Positions 1-5,355 of a DNA stretch of 5,355 nt are shown here, piece after piece. The DNA comes from JAZDJJ01 sp043804035. GTDB taxonomy: Bacteria > Bacteroidota > Bacteroidia > Palsa-948. The notes below the pieces were generated by a model. The model did no database searches, was not told the origin of the DNA, and saw only the letters and a program-made list of their open reading frames with translations. The stretch is taken from contig JAZDJJ010000167.1 in assembly GCA_043804035.1 (NCBI GenBank), positions 1 through 5,355 on the forward strand, read 5' to 3'. The first letter of the stretch is position 1. Every line of letters starts with the position of its first letter. A program made the translations under genes and the position numbers.

Positions 1-93
1 TGCTTCTCAAAAAATGAACAAATACACGACAATGTAATTGGAATGTATATCGAAACTTTTTATTACAAAACGGGTACTTATGGAAATAATTAA
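1..93 (+). CDS. Possible C-terminal end of a convergent plus-strand gene (partial)
   Basis: Frame 1 is open from the window edge for 30 codons and ends in TAA at 91-93. The tail reads ...DNVIGMYIETFYYKTGTYGNN. The other two plus frames stop within about 35 bases and the minus frames are also interrupted, so this is the only frame that could be coding at the edge. I do not recognise the protein. Thirty open codons in AT-rich DNA is weak evidence, so it may be chance. If real, the gene converges on the hdrC-like gene. Confidence 0.25.
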   Translation, partial: CFSKNEQIHDNVIGMYIETFYYKTGTYGNN

Positions 94-275
94 ATCAACC
101 GATTCAGGACACTACCAAAAAATTGAATCCTGAAATAATCCTGTTCTATCGACAGTCCAAGGTTCAAGACAAGTAACGAATAACAAATTTTAAATGTAGA
201 AGTTTAAAGCAGTTCCCAAAATCCCAAAAAAGTTACTTGATTATTTCAGCAGACCCTAATTACAAAACTTTTTAT
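94..275. other. Non-coding stretch between convergent gene ends, with two weak inverted repeats
   Basis: No frame stays open here on either strand and no ATG-initiated minus-strand gene begins here, so hdrC is the last gene of its unit in this window. Two small inverted repeats are visible: TTCAGGA (103-109) with TCCTGAA (128-134), and CAAGTAAC (170-177) with GTTACTTG (232-239). The first has an 18-base loop and the second a 54-base loop. Neither is followed by a clean T-run, so neither is a convincing intrinsic terminator. No tRNA or other RNA gene was recognised. Confidence 0.4.
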
Positions 276-986
276 TCATTCTTTGTTGTGTTTATTATTA
301 TTGGCAGTATAAATATGCTGAAAATATTCGTTGCTGATTCCTTCGTCCAGAGTGAGTTTCATCTCGTCAGATTTTTCTTTTGAAAATTTTTCTATTTTGT
401 TGAATCGTGTTGTTCCGCCTGTAACATCAAAAATTTTACGTATTTCGTTCATAGCATCTTCAGGAATTTTTCTCAAAATACCGGGACCATCGCCCTGATA
501 GTTAGCACCAAGTCGTTTAAATATTTCTTTCCAATTTTTTTGTATCCAGTCCCAGACAGTACCTTGTTCAGGATGCATATCTGTTCCAACACCTTCAAGA
601 TATAAACAGTAACCGTGTTCCAATATCCAATGTCCGATTATTCGTTTAATTACTAATTGTTGTCTGCCTTTTTCTGATTCGGTGAAGTAACCCATTTCTT
701 GCGACAAAGCACGAAGCGCCATGATGATAAGTCCGGGAGCATTACCGCGTGGACAACGTGTTTTGCACGACATACATTCACCACAATACCATATTGTTTC
801 TCCTTTTAGTAACTCTATAATTTTTTCATCATTCTTCGTTTGCACAATATCAGCAATGATACGAGGATCGTAATTGTAAAATTCAGATGCGGCACAAATA
901 GCAGTGCAGGTGCCACAATTGATGCATGCTTTGAGACCTTCAACAAAGCGAACATCTTCGGTAAGTTTATCGTGCATTTTTCCCAT
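276..986 (-). CDS. hdrC: HdrC-like 4Fe-4S dicluster protein (heterodisulfide reductase subunit C family)
   Basis: The 236-residue protein carries two four-cysteine clusters: C21, C24, C27, C31 and C68, C71, C74, C78. Both are CxxCxxCxxxC patterns that bind cubane 4Fe-4S clusters in HdrC-type ferredoxins. The first lacks the usual proline after the fourth cysteine (CAA), while the second has it (CPRGN). In the family, HdrC passes electrons between HdrA and the disulfide-handling HdrB; here this is a soluble cytoplasmic electron-transfer role by inference, since there is no signal peptide or membrane span. The C-terminal half (about 110-236) is a conserved-looking extension without cysteine clusters. 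No hdrA or hdrB lies in the window, so partner and electron route are unknown. Start choice: ATG at 986 or three codons later at 977; neither has a clear ribosome site. It lies 83 bases after hsdM and is probably functionally unrelated to it. Confidence 0.85.
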   Translation of the reverse strand: MGKMHDKLTEDVRFVEGLKACINCGTCTAICAASEFYNYDPRIIADIVQTKNDEKIIELLKGETIWYCGECMSCKTRCPRGNAPGLIIMALRALSQEMGYFTESEKGRQQLVIKRIIGHWILEHGYCLYLEGVGTDMHPEQGTVWDWIQKNWKEIFKRLGANYQGDGPGILRKIPEDAMNEIRKIFDVTGGTTRFNKIEKFSKEKSDEMKLTLDEGISNEYFQHIYTANNNKHNKE

Positions 987-1049
987 CGCTTGTTTGTGTT
1001 ATAAATGCAAAATGAATTTTAGAAATCAGAAATAAATATTTTGATGATG

Positions 1050-1057
1050 CAAATGTA
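1050..1057 (-). promoter_or_regulatory. Possible Bacteroidetes-type -7 element upstream of hdrC
   Basis: The minus strand reads TACATTTG, an exact match to the TAnnTTTG -7 consensus of Bacteroidetes promoters, about 64 bases before the hdrC ATG in the hsdM-hdrC gap. No TTG-type -33 element is visible at the expected spacing, so the support is weak. If real, it would let hdrC be transcribed independently of the hsd operon. Confidence 0.22.
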
Positions 1058-1069
1058 TATGAAAAAAAT

Positions 1070-2560
1070 TTACTCTTTTCCATTTATAGTTAACAGGATT
1101 TCTTTGAAACTTTCTAACCCTGCTTCAAGGTTTTCAATTATTTCGCCGGCTAAAACGTCCGGGTCGGGCAAGTTGTCAAGGTCTGCAAGTGATTTATCTT
1201 TTATCCAACTGATGTCTAATGATGTTTTATCTCTTGCAATAATTTCATCGTATGAGAACTTTCTCCATCTGCCCTCCGGATTTGTTTCTGCATTGTAAGT
1301 TTCTTTTCGCTTATGTCGGTTGTTTGGATTGTAGCAGGTGATAAAATCTCTGATGTCTTCCAGTTTCAACGGATTTTTCTTTAGCGTAAAATGAATGTTG
1401 GTTCTGAAATCGTAAAACCAAATTTCTTTTGTCCAAGGTTCTTTTGATGCCTGTTTATTGTCAAAGAAAAACACATTTGCTTTTACTCCTTGCTTGTAAA
1501 ATATACCTGTCGGTAAACGAAGTATGGTGTGAAGTTCTGTTGTCTCCATAAGTTTCTTGCGAACTGTTTCACCTGCACCGCCTTCAAACAAAACATTGTC
1601 AGGAACAACAACTGCGGCTTGTCCTGTTGATTTCAGCATAGTACGGATATGCTGGACAAAATTTAATTGTTTGTTGCTTGTGGTTTCCCAAAAGTCCTGA
1701 CGGTTGTAAGTTAAATCGTCTGTGTCTTGTTCGCCTTCGTCATTGGTGAAAGTCATGCTGCTCTTTCTGCCGAATGGTGGATTTGCCAAAACATAATCAT
1801 AAGTAGTCGGTGAAGTCGCAATCAAAGCATCAGCGGGTGAAATAAAATTATCGCTGTCAATGTCGCCAATATTATGCAGAAACATATTCATTAAAGCCAT
1901 TCGCCTTGTGCCCGCAACAATTTCATTTCCAAAAAATGTTTTAAATTTCAGAAACTGCTTTTGTTCTTTATCTAAATTTCCTTTTGCAATAAAATCATAA
2001 GCAGCAAGAAAAAAACCGCCTGTGCCGCAAGCCGGGTCTGCAATAGTTTTCTTTGGTTGCGGTTGCACACATTCTACCATTGCACGAATCAAAGCCCGTG
2101 GTGTGAAGTATTGCCCTGCACCGCTTTTGGTATCCTCTGCATTTTTCTCCAACAGACCTTCGTAAATAGTACCTTTAATATCTGCACCCAAAGTTGCCCA
2201 CTGCTCTTTGTCAATCATATCAATGATTTTAAAAAGCATTGCCGGCTCTTTAATTTTGTTTTGACTTTGCACAAAGATTTGCCCAAGGATTCCTTTTTGT
2301 CTTGACAATTCACTTAACAATTTTGTGTAGTGCAATTCCAATTCATCACCACGCTTTGAAGTTAAACTTTCCCAATTATATTCTTTAGGGATTTGAAGTT
2401 TTCTGTTGTAAGGTGGTTTTGAAAACTCGTCTGCCATTTTCAAAAATAAAAGGTAGGTGAGTTGTTCCAGATAATCTCCGTAACCAACGCCAATATCTCT
2501 TAGCGGCTTACAGCAACTCCAAACTTTGCTGATGATTGCGGATGTATTGTTGTCGTTCAT
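1070..2560 (-). CDS. hsdM: Type I restriction-modification system methyltransferase subunit HsdM
   Basis: HsdM transfers a methyl group from S-adenosylmethionine to adenine N6 at the site chosen by HsdS, and is also part of the restriction complex with HsdR. The 496 residues have the family order: an N-terminal helical HsdM_N domain (about 5-130), the GAGQYFTPR signature (147-155), the cofactor-binding motif I DPACGTGGF (175-183) and the catalytic motif IV NPPF (260-263). The late motif with VVPDNVLFEGG (318-328) is also present. No key residue is missing and the length is typical for the class. The start ATG at 2558-2560 lies directly against the inner-pointing repeat arm at 2561-2604, so the hsdM leader is repeat sequence with no obvious ribosome site. 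It is the last gene of the hsdR-hsdS-hsdM order, 39 bases after the GxxExxY gene, so it probably relies on read-through transcription from upstream of hsdR. Confidence 0.97.
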   Translation of the reverse strand: MNDNNTSAIISKVWSCCKPLRDIGVGYGDYLEQLTYLLFLKMADEFSKPPYNRKLQIPKEYNWESLTSKRGDELELHYTKLLSELSRQKGILGQIFVQSQNKIKEPAMLFKIIDMIDKEQWATLGADIKGTIYEGLLEKNAEDTKSGAGQYFTPRALIRAMVECVQPQPKKTIADPACGTGGFFLAAYDFIAKGNLDKEQKQFLKFKTFFGNEIVAGTRRMALMNMFLHNIGDIDSDNFISPADALIATSPTTYDYVLANPPFGRKSSMTFTNDEGEQDTDDLTYNRQDFWETTSNKQLNFVQHIRTMLKSTGQAAVVVPDNVLFEGGAGETVRKKLMETTELHTILRLPTGIFYKQGVKANVFFFDNKQASKEPWTKEIWFYDFRTNIHFTLKKNPLKLEDIRDFITCYNPNNRHKRKETYNAETNPEGRWRKFSYDEIIARDKTSLDISWIKDKSLADLDNLPDPDVLAGEIIENLEAGLESFKEILLTINGKE

Positions 2561-2604
2561 TGTCTGAATTAGGATTTTTAGGATTAATTGATTATATGAT
2601 TAGT
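2561..2604 (+). repeat. Left arm of 44-bp imperfect inverted repeat flanking the GxxExxY gene
   Basis: The plus strand begins TGTCTGAATTAGGA and continues with GGATTA/GATTAT-type short units. It aligns without gaps to the minus strand of 3083-3040: the first 14 bases are identical and about 34 of 44 match overall. The arm starts at the base next to the hsdM start codon and reaches into the last codons of the GxxExxY gene. Confidence 0.8.
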
Positions 2605-3013
2605 TAATTTTATGATTTTGTTTAATGTAATCTTTATTTTCAGGATGATTAACATTATAAACTCTTTTAAACTCTAAACTCTTTGCGCCAAAATTTATCA
2701 GCAATCCTATTGGTAAATTGTATGCCTGACAATAATTCATTGCTTGCGCTAAATGAACTTCTTCCAATTTAATTATCGCCTTCAACTCCACCATTACAAA
2801 ATCTTCAACAAAAAAATCTACTCTTCTTGTTCCAATATCAATTCCATCATAGTAAATAGTCATTTCCATTTCTCTTTTAAAACCCAAACCTTGTTTTTCC
2901 ATTTCAATAGCCAATGCTCTTTGATAAATTACTTCCTGAAATCCATTTCCTAATACGGAATGAACTTTCATAGCACATCCAATAATTTTATGAGTTAATT
3001 CTTCGTATTTCAT
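2600..3013 (-). CDS. GxxExxY protein (PD-(D/E)XK nuclease-fold superfamily)
   Basis: The 137-residue protein carries the family's name motif as GFQEVIY (24-30). It also has a PD-(D/E)XK-like core: D66 in RRVDFFVE, then E76 and K78 in VELKAI, with Q90 in the following helix (LAQAMNYC). These residues are what a metal-dependent nuclease active site would need. Nuclease activity has not, to my knowledge, been established for this family and its biological role is unclear. The length is normal for the family and the gene looks intact. Its ATG overlaps the hsdS stop codon in an ATGA arrangement (3010-3013), which suggests translational coupling. It is not a standard part of a type I system. The inverted repeats on both sides suggest it arrived as a separate unit. 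Confidence 0.9.
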   Translation of the reverse strand: MKYEELTHKIIGCAMKVHSVLGNGFQEVIYQRALAIEMEKQGLGFKREMEMTIYYDGIDIGTRRVDFFVEDFVMVELKAIIKLEEVHLAQAMNYCQAYNLPIGLLINFGAKSLEFKRVYNVNHPENKDYIKQNHKIN

Positions 3014-4374
3014 ATTGCCACTTTTTTCTTTTTCTTTTTAATAATCCTATCATCCTTTAATCCTTTCTTTCCTAATTCAGACATTTTTTTTATTTTCGCC
3101 AAAAGTATTTCTGCCGGTTCATCTTTCGGATTTTGCTTTACCAATTTTCCTTCAAATGCTTTTTTCAATATGCTTAAACGCAATGCTTCTGATTGCAGTA
3201 AACTGTTGATAATTATTTCTTCAATCTTATCACAAACTGAAAGGCGGCTTTCTATTTCTAAAATGATTTTTTTCTGTTCTTCTTTTGACGGAACAGGAAT
3301 TTGAAAATTGGAAAAGAAAGATGTCGGAACTCTTTTTTGTCCAACACTTCCAGTAAAATGTTTTGCTGCTTCTCGTCTAAAATTTTCTTGAATAATAAAA
3401 TAGAAAATATATTCTGCAACGATATTTTCTTTAGGTCTTGAAACATGAAACTCTGTTGAACCAAAACCTATCTGATTTTTTAAACTGTGCATTACTGCAC
3501 ATTTACCATTTTCCATACAGGGAGTAATCTTTGCAAAAATTATGTCGCCATTTGTAAAGGGTGTAAATCCTTTTTTAGCATCCTTGTATTTTTTGAATTC
3601 AGTAAGATGAAATTTATTTTTTTCTTCTTCAACTAATTTCATTGGTAAAAAAGAAACTTCGGTTTCATTGTCAATATTTTCAAATGGAAGTTTTGGATTG
3701 ATGTCTGCAATTTCAAAATGTTTTTTTAGCTTCCATCCTTTCGGCAATTCTCCATCAACAATTTTCTTATTTGTTAACTTCCCTTCAAAAGCCCACTTCA
3801 ATACTGCCTGTCTATAAACTTTAAGTTGTTGCTGTGCTGTTTTTAAACTTTCAATTCCTTTATTAAGGTCGGTAAAAAGTTGTTCTATTTTTTTTACGAT
3901 GCGGTGTTGTTCTGGGAGTGGGGGAATAGGAATTTTTATTTTTCTCGCTCCTTCATCGTTTAATGCTACTTGGGTAGAACCAGAGCATAACTCATCTTTT
4001 ATTTCTTTAAAGTTGAGTGATTTTAAAAAATAAAAAATTAATTTATTATTGAATATTCTTTCGTCAGCTCTTAATTGAAAAAATCCAGTTGAAAATAATT
4101 GTCCGTGAAAATCAGAATCTGTCAAAATTGCTTTATCGGTATTTTTCATTCTTGCTTGAAAAACATCACCCTTATTAGCAAGACGGTTTGCCCGGGATGG
4201 TTTTTTTTCAAAAGAATATTCACCTTCTGAAGTTATTGCATCATCTTTTATGCTTCCAGTGGAATAATATTTTTTTGTGCCTTCATATTTAGTAACTCCG
4301 GTTTTAATATAAAGAAGTTCATCTGTCAATGAAATATATGCCCAACTAGGTGGTATTTTGTTTTTGTCAATCAT
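3010..4374 (-). CDS. hsdS: Type I restriction-modification specificity subunit HsdS
   Basis: HsdS selects the DNA target for both methylation and cleavage. From the ATG at 4374 the protein is 454 residues with the usual duplicated layout. The first target-recognition domain spans about 7-150, then PPLPEQ (151-156) and a helical spacer ending in AFEGKL (195-200). The second domain spans about 211-358, then PVPSKEEQ (360-367) and a second helical spacer ending in AFEGKLV (406-412). I prefer ATG 4374 (MIDKNKIPPSW) because it fits the family N-terminus. The frame is open to an ATG at 4494, but those 40 extra residues are mostly translated repeat sequence and overlap the upstream gene by 23 bases. 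The last 24 residues, from MSELG to the lysine-rich KKKKKKVAI end, come from the repeat arm at 3040-3083 and the bases after it. The recognition sequence cannot be read from the protein. Confidence 0.95.
   Translation of the reverse strand: MIDKNKIPPSWAYISLTDELLYIKTGVTKYEGTKKYYSTGSIKDDAITSEGEYSFEKKPSRANRLANKGDVFQARMKNTDKAILTDSDFHGQLFSTGFFQLRADERIFNNKLIFYFLKSLNFKEIKDELCSGSTQVALNDEGARKIKIPIPPLPEQHRIVKKIEQLFTDLNKGIESLKTAQQQLKVYRQAVLKWAFEGKLTNKKIVDGELPKGWKLKKHFEIADINPKLPFENIDNETEVSFLPMKLVEEEKNKFHLTEFKKYKDAKKGFTPFTNGDIIFAKITPCMENGKCAVMHSLKNQIGFGSTEFHVSRPKENIVAEYIFYFIIQENFRREAAKHFTGSVGQKRVPTSFFSNFQIPVPSKEEQKKIILEIESRLSVCDKIEEIIINSLLQSEALRLSILKKAFEGKLVKQNPKDEPAEILLAKIKKMSELGKKGLKDDRIIKKKKKKVAI
3040..3083 (-). 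repeat. Right arm of 44-bp imperfect inverted repeat, inside the hsdS 3' end
   Basis: On the minus strand it begins TGTCTGAATTAGGA at 3083 and continues with GGATTAAAGGATGATAGGAT-type units. It is the inverted partner of 2561-2604. It is read in frame as part of hsdS and encodes roughly residues 431-445 (MSELGKKGLKDDRII), so the coding end of hsdS appears to be repeat-derived. Confidence 0.8.
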
Positions 4375-4387
4375 TTTATAATTGCTG

Positions 4388-4461
4388 TTTATTTCTTTCG
4401 TGGGACTTGTGGGACACTTGCGACTTATACATTGTGCCCCGAGTCCATAAAGTCCCACAAG
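4388..4461. repeat. Hairpin repeat copy A, between the four-helix-bundle gene and hsdS
   Basis: This copy shares TTTATTTCTTT and then an exact 17-base core (TGGGACTTGTGGGACAC, 4401-4417) with copy B at 5045-5117, in the same orientation. It can fold: GTGGGACTT (4400-4408) pairs perfectly with AAGTCCCAC (4450-4458). An alternative register pairs CTTGTGGGAC (4406-4415) perfectly with GTCCCACAAG (4452-4461). The two registers exist because the left arm is a near-tandem GTGGGAC unit. An inner stem, 4410-4417 with 4434-4441, has one mismatch and one G-T pair. The repeat fills most of the 97-base gap before hsdS. No U-run follows, so it is not a standard terminator. Confidence 0.8.
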
Positions 4462-4471
4462 AGAACTTCTA

Positions 4472-5044
4472 TTATTTTTTATTCCTTTTTTCAATTCTTG
4501 CTTTTGTCATTCTTTCTCTTAATCCTCCTTCATTAATAAATGCTTTCTCCAATGATTTCATTTGCTGGCTCAAAAGCCAGGTTACAATTTTTATGAGACA
4601 TATCATTGAGTTGGCACAAATTTCAGGCACGGGATTTTCAATTGCTTTGATATAGGTTTGGTAATTGGCGTTGGGTGTTTTGTTTAATTCACGAAAACGA
4701 ACGGTAAGTTTATGGTCTTTTTCCCAGATTTTTAGTTTGTGGGTTCTAAGAAAATCTTCGTAATCAATCAACAGTTCTTCTAAGCTGGCACGGGCAACAT
4801 TGGTGAGTTTTATTTCTGTTTCCTTAGATGTAGCTGATGCCATGCTTGCTTCAACAATGTTTTGCTTTCCGCTTCTTGCTGCTTGCACCATTTGGTCAAT
4901 GGTGCGGTCATATTTTCTAAAAAACCTTTTTGTAAAATATATTGTGCCATCATAAATTATTTCTGATTTTTGGTAAGTTATCAGGTTGCGGTAGCCCCCG
5001 TGAATCGGTATGAAACCTTCGTTGTTGTTCTTGTTTTTTTCCAT
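4472..5044 (-). CDS. Four-helix-bundle (23S rRNA IVP-like) protein with suffix domain
   Basis: The 190-residue, highly basic, all-helical protein matches the family of four-helix-bundle proteins related to those encoded in 23S rRNA intervening sequences. The core runs from about 17 to 100: GYRNLITYQKSEIIYD, then QMVQAARSGKQNIVEAS (51-67) and ARASLEELLIDYEDFLR (84-100). A longer C-terminal part (101-190) fits the version with an extra 'suffix' region. The function of the family is not established; relatives include the accessory Avd protein of diversity-generating retroelements, which binds nucleic acid. I see no reverse transcriptase or variable repeat here, so a retroelement is not indicated. 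The ATG at 5044 is preceded by the A-rich leader AAGAAAAGAAATAAA, which is part of repeat copy B. It lies between hsdR and hsdS and is likely co-transcribed with them, but is not a normal type I component. Confidence 0.88.
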   Translation of the reverse strand: MEKNKNNNEGFIPIHGGYRNLITYQKSEIIYDGTIYFTKRFFRKYDRTIDQMVQAARSGKQNIVEASMASATSKETEIKLTNVARASLEELLIDYEDFLRTHKLKIWEKDHKLTVRFRELNKTPNANYQTYIKAIENPVPEICANSMICLIKIVTWLLSQQMKSLEKAFINEGGLRERMTKARIEKRNKK

Positions 5045-5117
5045 TTTATTTCTTTTCTTGGGACTTGTGGGACACCAGTGACTTAAAACTATGTCCCACT
5101 TGTCGCTAAAGTTCCAA
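5045..5117. repeat. Hairpin repeat copy B, between hsdR and the four-helix-bundle gene
   Basis: This is the direct-repeat partner of 4388-4461. The exact 17-base core lies at 5059-5075. It folds as a two-step hairpin: the inner stem GTGGGACA (5067-5074) pairs perfectly with TGTCCCAC (5092-5099), and the outer stem GGGACTT (5060-5066) faces AAGTTCC (5109-5115) with one imperfect pair. The left arm is conserved between copies while the right arm has drifted. It fills nearly all of the 82-base gap after hsdR. Confidence 0.8.
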
Positions 5118-5126
5118 AATATTTTC

Positions 5127-5355
5127 TTATGCTGCTAAAACCTCGTTTAATTCATTAATAATTTCATTCATCTTGTCTCCAAATAACTGATACATTTTTC
5201 CCTTTCCACCTTGGGCATCAAAAGGAGTGTAATCCAAATCATCTGCATCAATGTGAATGCTTGTTGAAATGTGGTCCTTAATCATTCGCAACCATTGCAT
5301 TTGTTCTTCGTTAAATTTTGTTGCTCCGGCTTGCTTTTTAAAAACCCAATTCTGA
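5127..5355 (-). CDS. hsdR: Type I restriction endonuclease subunit HsdR, C-terminal end (partial)
   Basis: The open frame enters from the right edge and ends with TAA at 5127-5129, giving the last 75 residues. The sequence FNEEQMQWLRMIKDH (14-28), DDLDYTPFDAQGG (38-50) and LFGDKMNEIINELNEVL (57-73) is characteristic of the C-terminal domain of EcoEI-type HsdR. In the family this domain docks HsdR onto the methyltransferase core. The nuclease and helicase motor domains lie outside the window, so their integrity cannot be judged. It is the most upstream gene visible on the minus strand, and the operon promoter is presumably beyond the right edge. The preserved C-terminus argues that the system is not truncated at this end. 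Confidence 0.93.
   Translation of the reverse strand, partial: QNWVFKKQAGATKFNEEQMQWLRMIKDHISTSIHIDADDLDYTPFDAQGGKGKMYQLFGDKMNEIINELNEVLAA

Larger units (their letters stand above)
2561..3083. mobile_element. Candidate GxxExxY cassette bounded by inverted repeats
   Basis: A 523-bp block consists of one small nuclease-fold gene framed by inverted 44-bp repeats whose exact 14-base ends (TGTCTGAATTAGGA) point inward. It sits precisely between hsdS and hsdM, which are normally adjacent. No clear target-site duplication is visible: the flanks read TTCAT on the left and TTTTT on the right. There is no recognisable transposase, so any movement would depend on the encoded protein or on outside enzymes. 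Mobility is inference from architecture only. Confidence 0.45.
4388..5117. mobile_element. Candidate four-helix-bundle gene cassette bounded by direct hairpin repeats
   Basis: A roughly 730-bp block holds one complete gene (4472-5044) between two same-orientation copies of a roughly 73-bp repeat. It sits between hsdR and hsdS, which would otherwise be adjacent. Recombination between the copies would remove the gene and one repeat, leaving hsdR-repeat-hsdS intact. No transposase is present and no target duplication beyond the repeats is evident. That it moves is inference; the repeat architecture is directly visible. Confidence 0.45.

Noticed and set aside
1041..1298. Plus-strand open frame of 85 codons
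   Set aside because: It lies antisense to the well-supported 3' end of hsdM and its product resembles no known protein; it is a shadow of hsdM.
2057..2305. Plus-strand open frame of 82 codons
   Set aside because: It is antisense to the conserved hsdM coding region containing the GAGQYFTPR signature; a frame shadow.
3258..3464. Minus-strand open frame of 68 codons in another frame of hsdS
   Set aside because: It is entirely inside the second target-recognition domain of hsdS, with low-complexity composition and no family resemblance.
4201..4208. Eight-base homopolymer in hsdS as a phase-variation switch
   Set aside because: Runs of seven to eight A/T are common in this AT-rich DNA (another is at 3084-3091), the frame is intact, and nothing shows length variation.
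4350..4655. Plus-strand open frame of 101 codons with a hydrophobic-looking product
   Set aside because: It runs antisense through the hsdS start, repeat A and the end of the four-helix-bundle gene; the hydrophobic look comes from reading A-rich coding strands in reverse.
4472..5044. Diversity-generating retroelement, suggested by an Avd-like four-helix-bundle protein near repeats
   Set aside because: There is no reverse transcriptase, template repeat or variable repeat in the window, and the repeats differ by drift, not by adenine-specific changes.
4388..5117. CRISPR-like array or toxin-antitoxin pair
   Set aside because: Only two copies of the repeat exist, separated by a gene and not by short spacers, and no paired small gene accompanies the four-helix-bundle gene.

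Overview
The window is AT-rich and looks like a Bacteroidota (Bacteroidetes) chromosome. The protein sequences resemble families common there: an HdrC-type ferredoxin, an EcoEI-like type I restriction system, a GxxExxY protein and a 23S-IVP-like four-helix-bundle protein. Start codons lack clear Shine-Dalgarno sequences and have A-rich leaders, which also fits. The phylum call is inference from sequence character, not from a marker gene.

Layout, read on the minus strand from right to left: the last 75 codons of hsdR (5127-5355); a four-helix-bundle protein gene (4472-5044); hsdS (3010-4374, an upstream start at 4494 is less likely); a GxxExxY nuclease-fold gene (2600-3013); hsdM (1070-2560); and, after an 83-base gap, an hdrC-like iron-sulfur protein gene (276-986). 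Bases 94-275 appear non-coding, and bases 1-93 may be the end of a convergent plus-strand gene.

How the genes work together: HsdR, HsdS and HsdM form a type I restriction-modification complex in which HsdS reads the DNA target, HsdM methylates adenine and HsdR cuts unmodified DNA. Both junctions of this hsdR-hsdS-hsdM operon carry a passenger gene, and each passenger has its own repeat family. The four-helix-bundle gene lies between two same-orientation copies of a roughly 73-bp hairpin repeat sharing an exact 17-base core. The GxxExxY gene lies between 44-bp inverted repeats sharing an exact 14-base end. The repeats touch the hsd genes: one supplies the spurious N-terminal extension of the hsdS reading frame, another encodes the C-terminal tail of HsdS, and another forms the leader of hsdM.

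The main point of interest is therefore two independent, small, possibly mobile gene-plus-repeat cassettes lodged in one defence operon without breaking its polarity. The hdrC gene probably belongs to a separate energy-metabolism unit that merely adjoins the operon.
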